From: Solirubrobacterales bacterium
GTDB lineage: Bacteria > Actinomycetota > Thermoleophilia > Solirubrobacterales > Solirubrobacteraceae
Length of the DNA stretch: 7,268 nucleotides
NCBI GenBank assembly: GCA_025964065.1
Contig: JAOPZO010000021.1
Location: forward strand, 1 to 7,268
Reading direction: 5' to 3'
Shown here: positions 1-6,485 of the stretch, piece after piece
Layout of the letters: the number at the start of each line of letters is the position of its first letter
How positions within the stretch are numbered: the stretch's first letter is position 1
Position numbers and translations under genes: made by a program
Notes under the pieces: generated by a model
What the model saw: only the letters and a program-made list of their open reading frames with translations
Databases searched by the model: none
What the model was told of the DNA's origin: nothing

Positions 1-6
1 CAGTGC

Positions 7-2244
7 CTACTGCAGGTCGAAGCGGTCGAGCTCCATGACCTTGACCCAGGCGGCGACGAAGTCCCGCACGAACTTCTCCTTCGCGTCGTCGGCCGAGTAG
101 ACCTCGACGATGCCGCGCAGGATCGAGTTCGAGCCGAAGACCAGGTCGGCCGCGGTCGCGGTGCGGACCACCTGCCCGGAGGCGTCGCGGCCCTCGTAGA
201 CGCCCTCGTCGGTCTCGGAGGTGCTCCACGTGATGCCGAGGTCGAGCAGGTTCTTGAAGAAGTCCTGCGACAGGACCCCGACGTTCTCGGTGAAGACGCC
301 GTGCTGCACGCCGCCGGTGTTCGCGCCGAGCACGCGCATCCCCCCGATGAGGACGGTCATCTCCTTCGGGGTCATCTCGAGCATGTACGCGCGATCGACG
401 AGCAGCGTCTCCGGGGAGACCTTCGGCCGAGGCGTCACCCAGTTGCGGAAGCCGTCCCCGCGCGGCTCGAGCCACCGGAGGCTCTCGGCGTCCGTCGTCT
501 CCTGCGAGGCGTCGGTACGGCCGGGCGTGAACGGAACCGTGATCTGCACGCCGGCCTCCGCCGCGGCCTTCTCGACCGCCGCGCAGCCGCCGAGGACGAT
601 CGTGTCCGCGAGCGAGATCGGCTTGCCGAAGGCGGACCGGAGCTCGTCGAGCCTCGCGATCACCTCAGCGGTGCCGGCGTTGACCGCCCAGGACGCCTGC
701 GGCTCCAGACGCAGGCGGGCGCCGTTCGCGCCACCGCGCTTGTCGGTGCTGCGGTACGACGCGGCCGCCGACCATGCCGTGTGCACGAGCTGCGACACCG
801 TGAGGCCGGACGCGAGGATCTGCTCCTTCAGCTCGGCGACGTCGGACTCGGAGACCAGCTCGTGCTCGACGGGCGGCACGGGGTCCTGCCAGACCTCGGG
901 CTGCGCCGGGACCCACGGGCCGACGTAGCGCGACTCCGGGCCCATGTCGCGGTGCAGCAGCTTGTACCAGGCCCTGCGGTAGGCGTCGGAGAACGCCTCG
1001 GGGTCGTCCCGGAACCGCTCGCCGATCTTGCGGAACTCCGGGTCCGCGCGAAGGGCCATGTCCGCCGTGGTCATCATCGGGCGGTGCATCACGCCCGGGC
1101 GGTGCGCGTCCGGCACCGTCGCGGAGGCGGGGTCCGTGGGCTGCCACTGCTTGGCGCCGGCCGGCGATTCGACCAGCTCCCACTCCCAGCCGAAGAGGGT
1201 GTCCCAGTAGCTGTTGTCCCACTGGGTGGGCGTCGGCGTCCAGGCCCCCTCGATGCCCGAGGTGATGGTGTGCTCGGCGTTCCCCTTGCCCTCAGGGTTG
1301 ATCCAGCCGAGGCCGTTGCCGTGCACGGGGCAGCCTTCGGGCTCCGGGCCGAGCTTCGTGGCGTCGCCGGCGCCGTGGCTCTTGCCGAAGGTGTGGCCGC
1401 CGGCGACGAGCGCGACGGTCTCCTCGTCGTTCATGGACATGCGGCTGAAGGTCACGCGGATGTCGTGCCCCGATCCGACGGGGTCCGGCTGGCCCTTCGG
1501 GCCCTCCGGGTTCACGTAGATCAGGCCCATGGTGACGGCCCCGAGATCTCCCTCTTCGAGGTCGAGCGGATCGTCGTCGCTGTAGCGCTCGTCGCCCAGC
1601 CAGGTGTCCTCCGGCCCCCAGAAGACCTCCTCCGGCTGCCACACGTCCTCACGGCCGAAGGCGAAGCCGAAGGTCGGGAAGCCCATGTCCTCGTGCGCGA
1701 CGTTGCCGGCCAGCACGATCAGGTCGGCCCAGGACAGCGAACGACCGTACTTCTGCTTGACCGGCAGCAGCAGGCGGCGCGCCTTGTCCAGGTTGGCGTT
1801 GACGGGCCAGCTGTTGAGCGGAGCGAAACGCTGCTCGCCCGAGCCCGCGCCGCCGCGGCCGTCGGCGACGCGGTAGGTGCCGGCGGCGTGCCAGGCCATG
1901 CGGATGAACAGCGGGCCGTAGTGGCCGAAGTCGGCCGGCCACCACTCCTGCGAGGTGCGCATCACGGACACGAGGTCGGCCTTGACCGCCTCGACGTCCA
2001 GAGCCTGGACGGCCGTCTTGTAGTCGAACTCCTCGCCCAGCGGGTCGGAGCTGGCCGCCGGGCGGTTCAGGATGCCCAGGTCGACCTGGTTCGGCCACCA
2101 GTCGCGGTTCGTGCGTGGCCGCTGATCGGTGTGCGCCGTCGGCGCGGCGATGACCGGGTTCTCGCTCTCGCTGTTGCTGGCGGTGGTGTCGGTGCCCTGC
2201 GGGCTGGCGCTGGCGTCCCGGGGCTTCGGGTCGTTCTGAGTCAT
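7..2244 (-). CDS. katG: Catalase-peroxidase KatG
   Basis: Bifunctional haem enzyme that dismutates H2O2 and also acts as a peroxidase; cytoplasmic peroxide defence. The 745-residue length matches the family (about 740). The N-terminal haem domain has the distal site RMAWH with R115, W118 and H119, and the proximal haem ligand H284 in GGHTFGKSHGAG. W118, Y243 (LIYVNPEGP) and M269 (RMSMND) are the residues that form the Met-Tyr-Trp adduct needed for catalase activity, and R432 (KLLHRDMGP) is the mobile arginine. Spacing between these residues equals that recalled for Mycobacterium tuberculosis KatG. The position matching its Ser315 is also Ser (S329). The C-terminal half is the haem-less duplicate domain, ending in LDRFDLQ. 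The ATG at 2244 is chosen because GAGAGG lies 6 nt upstream; in-frame sequence further upstream lies inside furA and has no KatG character. The first 45 or so residues are a Ser/Asn/Pro-rich, probably disordered tail. No frameshift is seen. Probably co-transcribed with, and repressed by, furA. Confidence 0.98.
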   Translation of the reverse strand: MTQNDPKPRDASASPQGTDTTASNSESENPVIAAPTAHTDQRPRTNRDWWPNQVDLGILNRPAASSDPLGEEFDYKTAVQALDVEAVKADLVSVMRTSQEWWPADFGHYGPLFIRMAWHAAGTYRVADGRGGAGSGEQRFAPLNSWPVNANLDKARRLLLPVKQKYGRSLSWADLIVLAGNVAHEDMGFPTFGFAFGREDVWQPEEVFWGPEDTWLGDERYSDDDPLDLEEGDLGAVTMGLIYVNPEGPKGQPDPVGSGHDIRVTFSRMSMNDEETVALVAGGHTFGKSHGAGDATKLGPEPEGCPVHGNGLGWINPEGKGNAEHTITSGIEGAWTPTPTQWDNSYWDTLFGWEWELVESPAGAKQWQPTDPASATVPDAHRPGVMHRPMMTTADMALRADPEFRKIGERFRDDPEAFSDAYRRAWYKLLHRDMGPESRYVGPWVPAQPEVWQDPVPPVEHELVSESDVAELKEQILASGLTVSQLVHTAWSAAASYRSTDKRGGANGARLRLEPQASWAVNAGTAEVIARLDELRSAFGKPISLADTIVLGGCAAVEKAAAEAGVQITVPFTPGRTDASQETTDAESLRWLEPRGDGFRNWVTPRPKVSPETLLVDRAYMLEMTPKEMTVLIGGMRVLGANTGGVQHGVFTENVGVLSQDFFKNLLDLGITWSTSETDEGVYEGRDASGQVVRTATAADLVFGSNSILRGIVEVYSADDAKEKFVRDFVAAWVKVMELDRFDLQ

Positions 2245-2250
2245 GTCGTG

Positions 2251-2256
2251 CCTCTC
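2251..2256 (-). promoter_or_regulatory. katG ribosome binding site overlapping the furA stop codon
   Basis: On the minus strand GAGAGG sits 6 nt before the katG ATG. Its first G is the last base of the furA TAG stop. This decides the katG start and suggests that ribosomes ending on furA are well placed to begin katG. Confidence 0.75.
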
Positions 2257-2708
2257 TACTGGCGTGCGTCGTGGTGGGGAATGTCGCTGCTGGTCGCGCA
2301 ATCGGGGCACTGCCCCCAGAAGGTGACCTCGGCTTCGTCGACCGTGAAGCCTGCGTCGTCGGACGGCGTCAAGCACGGCGTGTGACCCACCGCGCAGTCG
2401 ACGTCGGCGATCGAGCCGCAGGAGCGGCAGACCACGTGGTGGTGGTTGTCGCCGATCCGCGCCTCGTAGCGGGCGACGGACCCCGCCGGTTGGATCCGGC
2501 GCAGCAGCCCCGCATCCGTGAGGGCGCGCAGCACGTCGTACACCGCTTGGTGCGAGACCGCACCCATGCCCTCCCGGGCGGCGCCGATGAGCGTCTCGGT
2601 ATCGGCGTGCGGCCGGTCGTGCGCGGCAAGCAAGACCGCGACGCGGGGACGGGTCACCCGCAACGAGACGGAACGCAGCAGTTCCTCGGCGTCGGTGCGG
2701 GTCGTCAC
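2256..2708 (-). CDS. furA: FurA-type ferric uptake / peroxide-responsive repressor
   Basis: Fur-family DNA-binding metalloregulator, 150 residues from the GTG at 2708. The N-terminal winged helix contains the FurA signature LRVTRPRVAVL (16-26), HADTET (34-39) and the recognition helix region SHQAVYDVLRAL (52-63). A wing follows at IQPAGSVARYE. The C-terminal dimerisation and metal domain has NHHHVVCRSC (88-97: H89-H91, C94, C97) and a second Cys pair in GQCPDC (C134, C137), the likely structural zinc site. The sequence is very close to actinobacterial FurA/CatR, which represses its own gene and the adjacent katG and is relieved by peroxide. The start is a choice: the GTG at 2708 gives exactly the 18 residues before LRV recalled for M. 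tuberculosis FurA and lies 7 nt below a -10-like hexamer. An in-frame ATG at 2735 would give 159 residues but falls inside the presumed operator. The gene ends 11 bp before katG, so the two form one operon. The function is well supported; the exact start is less certain. Confidence 0.95.
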   Translation of the reverse strand: MTTRTDAEELLRSVSLRVTRPRVAVLLAAHDRPHADTETLIGAAREGMGAVSHQAVYDVLRALTDAGLLRRIQPAGSVARYEARIGDNHHHVVCRSCGSIADVDCAVGHTPCLTPSDDAGFTVDEAEVTFWGQCPDCATSSDIPHHDARQ

Positions 2709-2715
2709 GACCTGG

Positions 2716-2721
2716 AGCCTA
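2716..2721 (-). promoter_or_regulatory. Candidate furA -10 element (leaderless promoter)
   Basis: TAGGCT on the minus strand fits the TANNNT pattern of housekeeping sigma factors. Seven bases separate it from the furA GTG at 2708, so transcription would start at or next to the first base of the start codon, as for a leaderless mRNA. No convincing -35 hexamer is seen at 16-18 nt upstream; that region is taken up by the inverted repeat. No Shine-Dalgarno sequence of good spacing precedes the GTG, which also fits a leaderless message. Confidence 0.4.
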
Positions 2722-2724
2722 CTT

Positions 2725-2741
2725 CCTTGACTCATTCAAGG
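2725..2741. promoter_or_regulatory. Inverted repeat, probable FurA operator
   Basis: On the minus strand the site reads CCTTGA, ATGAG, TCAAGG: a perfect 6-bp inverted repeat around 5 bp. It is AT-richer than its surroundings. It spans about -33 to -17 relative to the proposed furA start, where a bound repressor would block RNA polymerase. FurA/CatR proteins of actinobacteria are known to bind upstream of their own gene in such a position. Assigning FurA as the ligand is inference from location and symmetry. Confidence 0.6.
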
Positions 2742-2796
2742 GCGAGCCCCTGCAGCGGTCGGCATGCTGGCGTGCGGGGCGGCCGAGGCTCGCCCT
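2739..2796 (-). terminator. 10-bp inverted repeat after the ATPase gene, possible terminator
   Basis: AGGGCGAGCC at 2739-2748 is exactly complementary to GGCTCGCCCT at 2787-2796, with 38 nt between the arms. On the minus-strand transcript it begins 9 nt after the ATPase stop codon and ends at the furA operator. A terminator would normally have a shorter loop and a U tract; neither is present, although U tracts are often weak in high-GC actinobacteria. A shorter pairing of GCCCC (2746-2750) with GGGGC (2776-2780) could compete. The stretch between furA and the ATPase holds nothing else recognisable. Confidence 0.3.
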
Positions 2797-2805
2797 CCGG
2801 CGCGC

Positions 2806-5487
2806 TCAGCGCCCGGGACGCCGCAGCGCGGCCTTGTCCAGCTCCACGAACAGCAGGTAGCTCACGGCCACGCCGGCGACGAGCGCCCACTCCCCGACCC
2901 CCAGCGCGCGCAGGCCGAGCAGCTCCCGCAGGGCGGGGACGGCGACGAGCAGGACCTGCAGCCCGCCGGTGACGGCGACCGCCAGGACCAGCGGCCGGTT
3001 GCTCAACGGCCCGAGGCGCAGGAGGGAGACGCCCTCGGCGCGCATCGCGAAGCCGCCCGCGAGCTCCGCGAACGCGATCGAGGAGAAGAGCACGGTCTGC
3101 CAGGCGTCGTTGCCCGCCCGCCAGAGCAGGAGGGCCGGGACGAGCACCAGAACGGTGAGCGCCACGCCGCGTACGAGGATCCGCAGGCCGCGGTCCGCGC
3201 CGAGCAGGCTCTCGCCGGTCGGCGTCGGCGGCCGCCGCATCACGTCCGGCTCGGGCGGCTCCGCGGCCAGCGCCATCGCCGGAAGCCCGTCCGTGACGAG
3301 GTTCAGCCACAGGATCTGGAGCGGCGCGAGCGGGATCGGCATCCCGAGGAAGGGCGCGAGGACCATCACGGCGACCTCCGCGACGTTCCCGCTCAGGATG
3401 TTCCGGATGAACTTCCGGATGTTGTCGAAGACGACGCGGCCCTCGCCGACGGCGGCGACGATCGTCTTGAAGTCGTCGTCGAGCAGCACCATGTCGGCGG
3501 CGTCCTTCGTGACGTCGGTGCCCGTGATGCCCATCGCCACGCCGATGTCCGCCTGCTTCAGCGCGGGCGCGTCGTTCACGCCGTCGCCCGTCATCGCCAC
3601 CACCTGTCCCTGCCGTCGGAGCGCCTCGACGATGCGGAGCTTGTGCGCGGGCGAGACGCGCGCGTAGACCGACACCTCGCGGACGGTGCGCAGCAGGGCC
3701 TCGTCCCCGAGCGCCTCGAGCTCTGCCCCCGTCACGGCCCGCGCCCCCGCGGGCACGAGGCCCAGGTCGTGCCCGATCGCGAGGGCCGTGAGCGGGTGGT
3801 CGCCGGTGATCATCACCGTGCGGACGCCGGCCGTGCGACAGGTCGCGACCGCGGCGCGAACCTCCGGACGTGGCGGATCGACCATTCCCTGCAGGCCCAG
3901 GAACGTCATCCCCTGCTCGAGCCGCTCGTCCTGGGGCCGCTCCTCCCCCACCTCCCAGGACCGCGTCGCGACCCCGAGGACGCGCACGCCCCGAGCCGCG
4001 AGCGCATCGGCGGCCGTGCGGGCCCGGTGCCGCAGATCCTCGTCGAACGCCACGACCCGCCCGTGCACGCTCACCCGGTCACAGCCCGCGAGCACCCCGT
4101 CCACGGCGCCCTTGGTGAACGACACCGCGCCGCCGTCCTGCAGCAACGCGCCGAGCCCGTCGAACCCGTCACCGTGGGCGTGGACGGTCGTCATCCGCTT
4201 GCGCACCGCGTCGAACGGAAGCTCCGTGAGGCGCGGGAACGCCGCGCGCAGCTCGCCGGCGAGAAGCCCATGGCGCCGGGCGGCGACGAGGAGCGCGAGC
4301 TCCGTCGGGTCCCCGAGCAACGTCCCGTCCTCCGTGACCACGGTGTCGTTGCACAGCACGCCCCCGGCGAGCAGGAGCGCCAGCGTCGGCTCCTTCCGCA
4401 GCGGGCCGGGGTCGGGGCCGGACGGATCGACCTCGCGCCGGCCCCCGGCAACGTCGAGCACCACGACCGACATCGCGTTCTGGGTGAGCGTTCCCGTCTT
4501 GTCCGAGCAGATCGTCGTCACGGAGCCGAGCGTCTCCACCGCGTGGAGCCGCCGGATCAGCGCCCGGCGGGCGAGCATGCGCTGCGCGCCGAGCGCAAGC
4601 GTGATGGTGACGACCGCCGGGAGGCTCTCCGGCACCGCGGCCACCGCGACGCTCACCGCCGTGAGCAGCAGCGTGTCGAGCGGCTCGCCGCGCACGAGGC
4701 CCGTCGCGAGGACGACGAGGACGATCAGGCCCGCGAGGGCGGCGAGGCGCCGCACGAGCGTGTCGAGGCGCCGTTGCAGCGGCGTGCGCCCGGGGTCGGC
4801 GTCGCCGAGCAGTCCGGCGATGCCGCCGAGCTCGGTGTCCATCCCCGTCGCGGTGACGACGAGCACGCCGCGACCGGCGGTGGCGGTGGTGCCGGCGTAG
4901 ACCATCGAGGCGCGCTCGGCGAGCGGCGCCGAGGCGGCCACGGGCTCGGTCTGCTTGTCGACCGGGGCGGACTCGCCCGTCAGCGCCGACTCGTCCACCC
5001 GCAGCGCGTGGGCCTCGAGCAGGCGCCCATCGGCCGGCACGTGCGCGCCGCTCTCGAGCACCGCCAGGTCGCCCGGGACGACCTCCCGCGCATCGACGAG
5101 CTCGACCGTTCCGTCCCGCAACAGTTTCGCCCGGGGCGTGCCCATGGCGCGCAGCGACGCCATCGCGCGCTCGGCGCGGTGCTCCTGACGGAAGCCGATC
5201 CAGGCGTTGAGGACGACGACCACGCCGATCACCGCGGCCTCGGCGGTCTTGCCGAGTCCGGCCGAGAGCACCCCCGCTCCCATGAGCAGCACGAGGATCG
5301 GCGAGGTGAGCTGCGCCCAGAGGATCCGCCACGGCCCGGCGTCGCCGCGGTCCTCGAGCTCGTTGGGCCCGGACGCGGCGAGCCGGAGCTGCGCGTCCCC
5401 CGCGCCCAGGCCCCGCGAGGGGTCGCTGTGCAGGTCGCGGACCACGGTGCCGGCCTCGGCGCTGCACGTCGAGGCGCCCGGGCTCAC
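2806..5487 (-). CDS. P2A-type calcium-transporting P-type ATPase
   Basis: Membrane pump of the SERCA/PacL type, 893 residues, using ATP to export Ca2+ (or a related cation) from the cytoplasm. An N-terminal cation-ATPase segment (GLGAGDAQLRLAASGPNEL, 26-44) is followed by TM1-TM2 (about 55-98) and the actuator loop with TGES (170-173). TM4 carries PESLP (286-290). Next come the phosphorylation site CSDKTGTLT with D329, a nucleotide-binding domain with LPFDAVRKRM and FTKGA, the hinge TGDGVND (633-639), and a C-terminal six-helix bundle. Residues aligning with both SERCA calcium sites are present: E287 (TM4), N701 and E704 (TM5), N729, T732 and D733 (TM6, LNLVTDGLPA) and E808 (TM8). The GTG at 5487 overlaps the arcB stop as GTGA, with no purine-rich ribosome site ahead, suggesting translational coupling. 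A GTG at 5445 (residue 15) is an alternative start. Family assignment is firm; Ca2+ as substrate is inferred from the ligands, and Mn2+ is the main alternative. Confidence 0.95.
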   Translation of the reverse strand: MSPGASTCSAEAGTVVRDLHSDPSRGLGAGDAQLRLAASGPNELEDRGDAGPWRILWAQLTSPILVLLMGAGVLSAGLGKTAEAAVIGVVVVLNAWIGFRQEHRAERAMASLRAMGTPRAKLLRDGTVELVDAREVVPGDLAVLESGAHVPADGRLLEAHALRVDESALTGESAPVDKQTEPVAASAPLAERASMVYAGTTATAGRGVLVVTATGMDTELGGIAGLLGDADPGRTPLQRRLDTLVRRLAALAGLIVLVVLATGLVRGEPLDTLLLTAVSVAVAAVPESLPAVVTITLALGAQRMLARRALIRRLHAVETLGSVTTICSDKTGTLTQNAMSVVVLDVAGGRREVDPSGPDPGPLRKEPTLALLLAGGVLCNDTVVTEDGTLLGDPTELALLVAARRHGLLAGELRAAFPRLTELPFDAVRKRMTTVHAHGDGFDGLGALLQDGGAVSFTKGAVDGVLAGCDRVSVHGRVVAFDEDLRHRARTAADALAARGVRVLGVATRSWEVGEERPQDERLEQGMTFLGLQGMVDPPRPEVRAAVATCRTAGVRTVMITGDHPLTALAIGHDLGLVPAGARAVTGAELEALGDEALLRTVREVSVYARVSPAHKLRIVEALRRQGQVVAMTGDGVNDAPALKQADIGVAMGITGTDVTKDAADMVLLDDDFKTIVAAVGEGRVVFDNIRKFIRNILSGNVAEVAVMVLAPFLGMPIPLAPLQILWLNLVTDGLPAMALAAEPPEPDVMRRPPTPTGESLLGADRGLRILVRGVALTVLVLVPALLLWRAGNDAWQTVLFSSIAFAELAGGFAMRAEGVSLLRLGPLSNRPLVLAVAVTGGLQVLLVAVPALRELLGLRALGVGEWALVAGVAVSYLLFVELDKAALRRPGR

Positions 5488-6482
5488 GCGAGCGTCGCGA
5501 CGAGCACGGCCTTGATCGTGTGCAGGCGGTTCTCCGCCTGGTCGAAGACGATGCTCGCCGGGGAGCGGAAGACCTCGTCGGTGACTTCCAGGCCGCCGTG
5601 CATGCCGGTGGCCTCGGCCATCTCGGCGCCGACGGTGGTGCCGGCGTCGTGGAAGGCGGGGAGGCAGTGCATGAGCTTGACCCGCGGGTTGCCCGTCGCC
5701 GCCAGCAGCTCCGCGTTCACCTGGAAGGGCGCGAGGAGCGAGGCGCGCTCGGCCCAGACGCCCTTCGCCTCCCCCATGGAGACCCAGACGTCGGTGTGGA
5801 CGGCGTCGACGCCGGCCACGGCGGTCGCGGGGTCGTCGGACAGCATGATCCGGGCACCCGAGGTGCGGGCGAGGGCCTGCGCCAGGTCGATGACGTCCTG
5901 CGGCGGCCGGAGCGCCTCGGGGGTGACGATGCGGACGTCCGCGCCCATGAGGGCGCCCATCACGAGCAGGGAGCGCCCCATGTTGAAGCGCCCGTCGCCG
6001 ACGTAGGCGTAGCTCAGCGCGTCGTACGGCTTGCCCGTCCGTTCGTGCATCGTCAGGAAGTCCGCGAGCATCTGGGTCGGGTGCCACTCGTTCGTGAGCC
6101 CGTTGTAGACGGGCACGCCGGCGTGCCGCGCGAGCTGCTCCACGCGCTCCTGCCCCGAGCCGCGGTACTCGATCGCGTCGAACATCCGCCCGAGCACCTG
6201 CGCGGTGTCCTCGATGGACTCCTTGTGGCCCATCTGCGAACCCGCGGGGTCGAGGTAGGTGACGTGCGCGCCCTGGTCGAACGCCGCGACCTCGAAGGCG
6301 CACCGCGTCCGGGTCGAGCGCTTCTCGAAGATCAGCGCGATCTCCTTGCCCCCGAGCCGGGGCGCCTCGTTCCCCGCGTCCTTGGCGGTCTTGAGCGCGG
6401 CGGCGAGGCGCAGCAGGTACAGCATCTCGTCCCGGGTGAAGTCCGCCTCCTTGAGGAAGCTCCGGTTCCGCAGGTTGAACAC
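5484..6482 (-). CDS. arcB: Ornithine carbamoyltransferase, catabolic type
   Basis: Cytoplasmic transcarbamylase, 332 residues. Here it probably works in the phosphorolytic direction (citrulline plus phosphate to ornithine plus carbamoyl phosphate), as the second step of the arginine deiminase pathway. The carbamoyl-phosphate domain has FEKRSTRTRC (STRTR at 56-60) and HPTQ (134-137). The ornithine domain has DVWVSMGE (231-238) and HCLPA (272-276). The N-terminus FNLRNRSFLKEADFT and the tail SIVFDQAENRLHTIKAVLVA resemble ArcB rather than short anabolic ArgF proteins. Placement 3 bp after arcA supports the catabolic role. The GTG at 6482 is the start because GTGAGG lies 8 nt upstream and the family N-terminus begins there. 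The gene overlaps the next one, the ATPase, by 4 bp. An anabolic role (argF) cannot be excluded from sequence alone. Confidence 0.95.
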   Translation of the reverse strand: MFNLRNRSFLKEADFTRDEMLYLLRLAAALKTAKDAGNEAPRLGGKEIALIFEKRSTRTRCAFEVAAFDQGAHVTYLDPAGSQMGHKESIEDTAQVLGRMFDAIEYRGSGQERVEQLARHAGVPVYNGLTNEWHPTQMLADFLTMHERTGKPYDALSYAYVGDGRFNMGRSLLVMGALMGADVRIVTPEALRPPQDVIDLAQALARTSGARIMLSDDPATAVAGVDAVHTDVWVSMGEAKGVWAERASLLAPFQVNAELLAATGNPRVKLMHCLPAFHDAGTTVGAEMAEATGMHGGLEVTDEVFRSPASIVFDQAENRLHTIKAVLVATLA

Positions 6483-6485
6483 CCC

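Noticed and set aside
2245..2376. A longer katG start adding 44 residues
   Set aside because: The extension lies within furA in another frame, has no KatG similarity, and would bypass the good ribosome site at 2251-2256.
301..2385. A 694-residue open frame on the plus strand opposite katG
   Set aside because: Arg/Ala/Gly-rich composition without motifs, fully antisense to katG, and running past its start into furA; treated as a coding shadow.
2709..2735. ATG at 2735 as the furA start
   Set aside because: It lies in the loop of the probable operator and adds nine residues absent from the mycobacterial FurA recalled. It is kept as an alternative, not firmly excluded.
4169..5467. A 432-residue minus-strand frame inside the ATPase gene
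   Set aside because: Extremely Arg/Ala/Gly-rich translation in a different frame from the ATPase, whose catalytic motifs are intact; a shadow frame.
2764..6006. A 1080-residue open frame on the plus strand opposite the ATPase and arcB
   Set aside because: Its translation is dominated by Arg, Glu, His, Gly and Pro with no recognisable domain. It is the complement of two clearly conserved genes; such long antisense frames are usual in high-GC DNA.
5488..6303. Upstream extension of the ATPase frame through arcB, as if the protein were 1165 residues
   Set aside because: The extra sequence is low-complexity Arg/Ala-rich and lies in an alternative frame of arcB. ATPase-family sequence begins only after the arcB stop.
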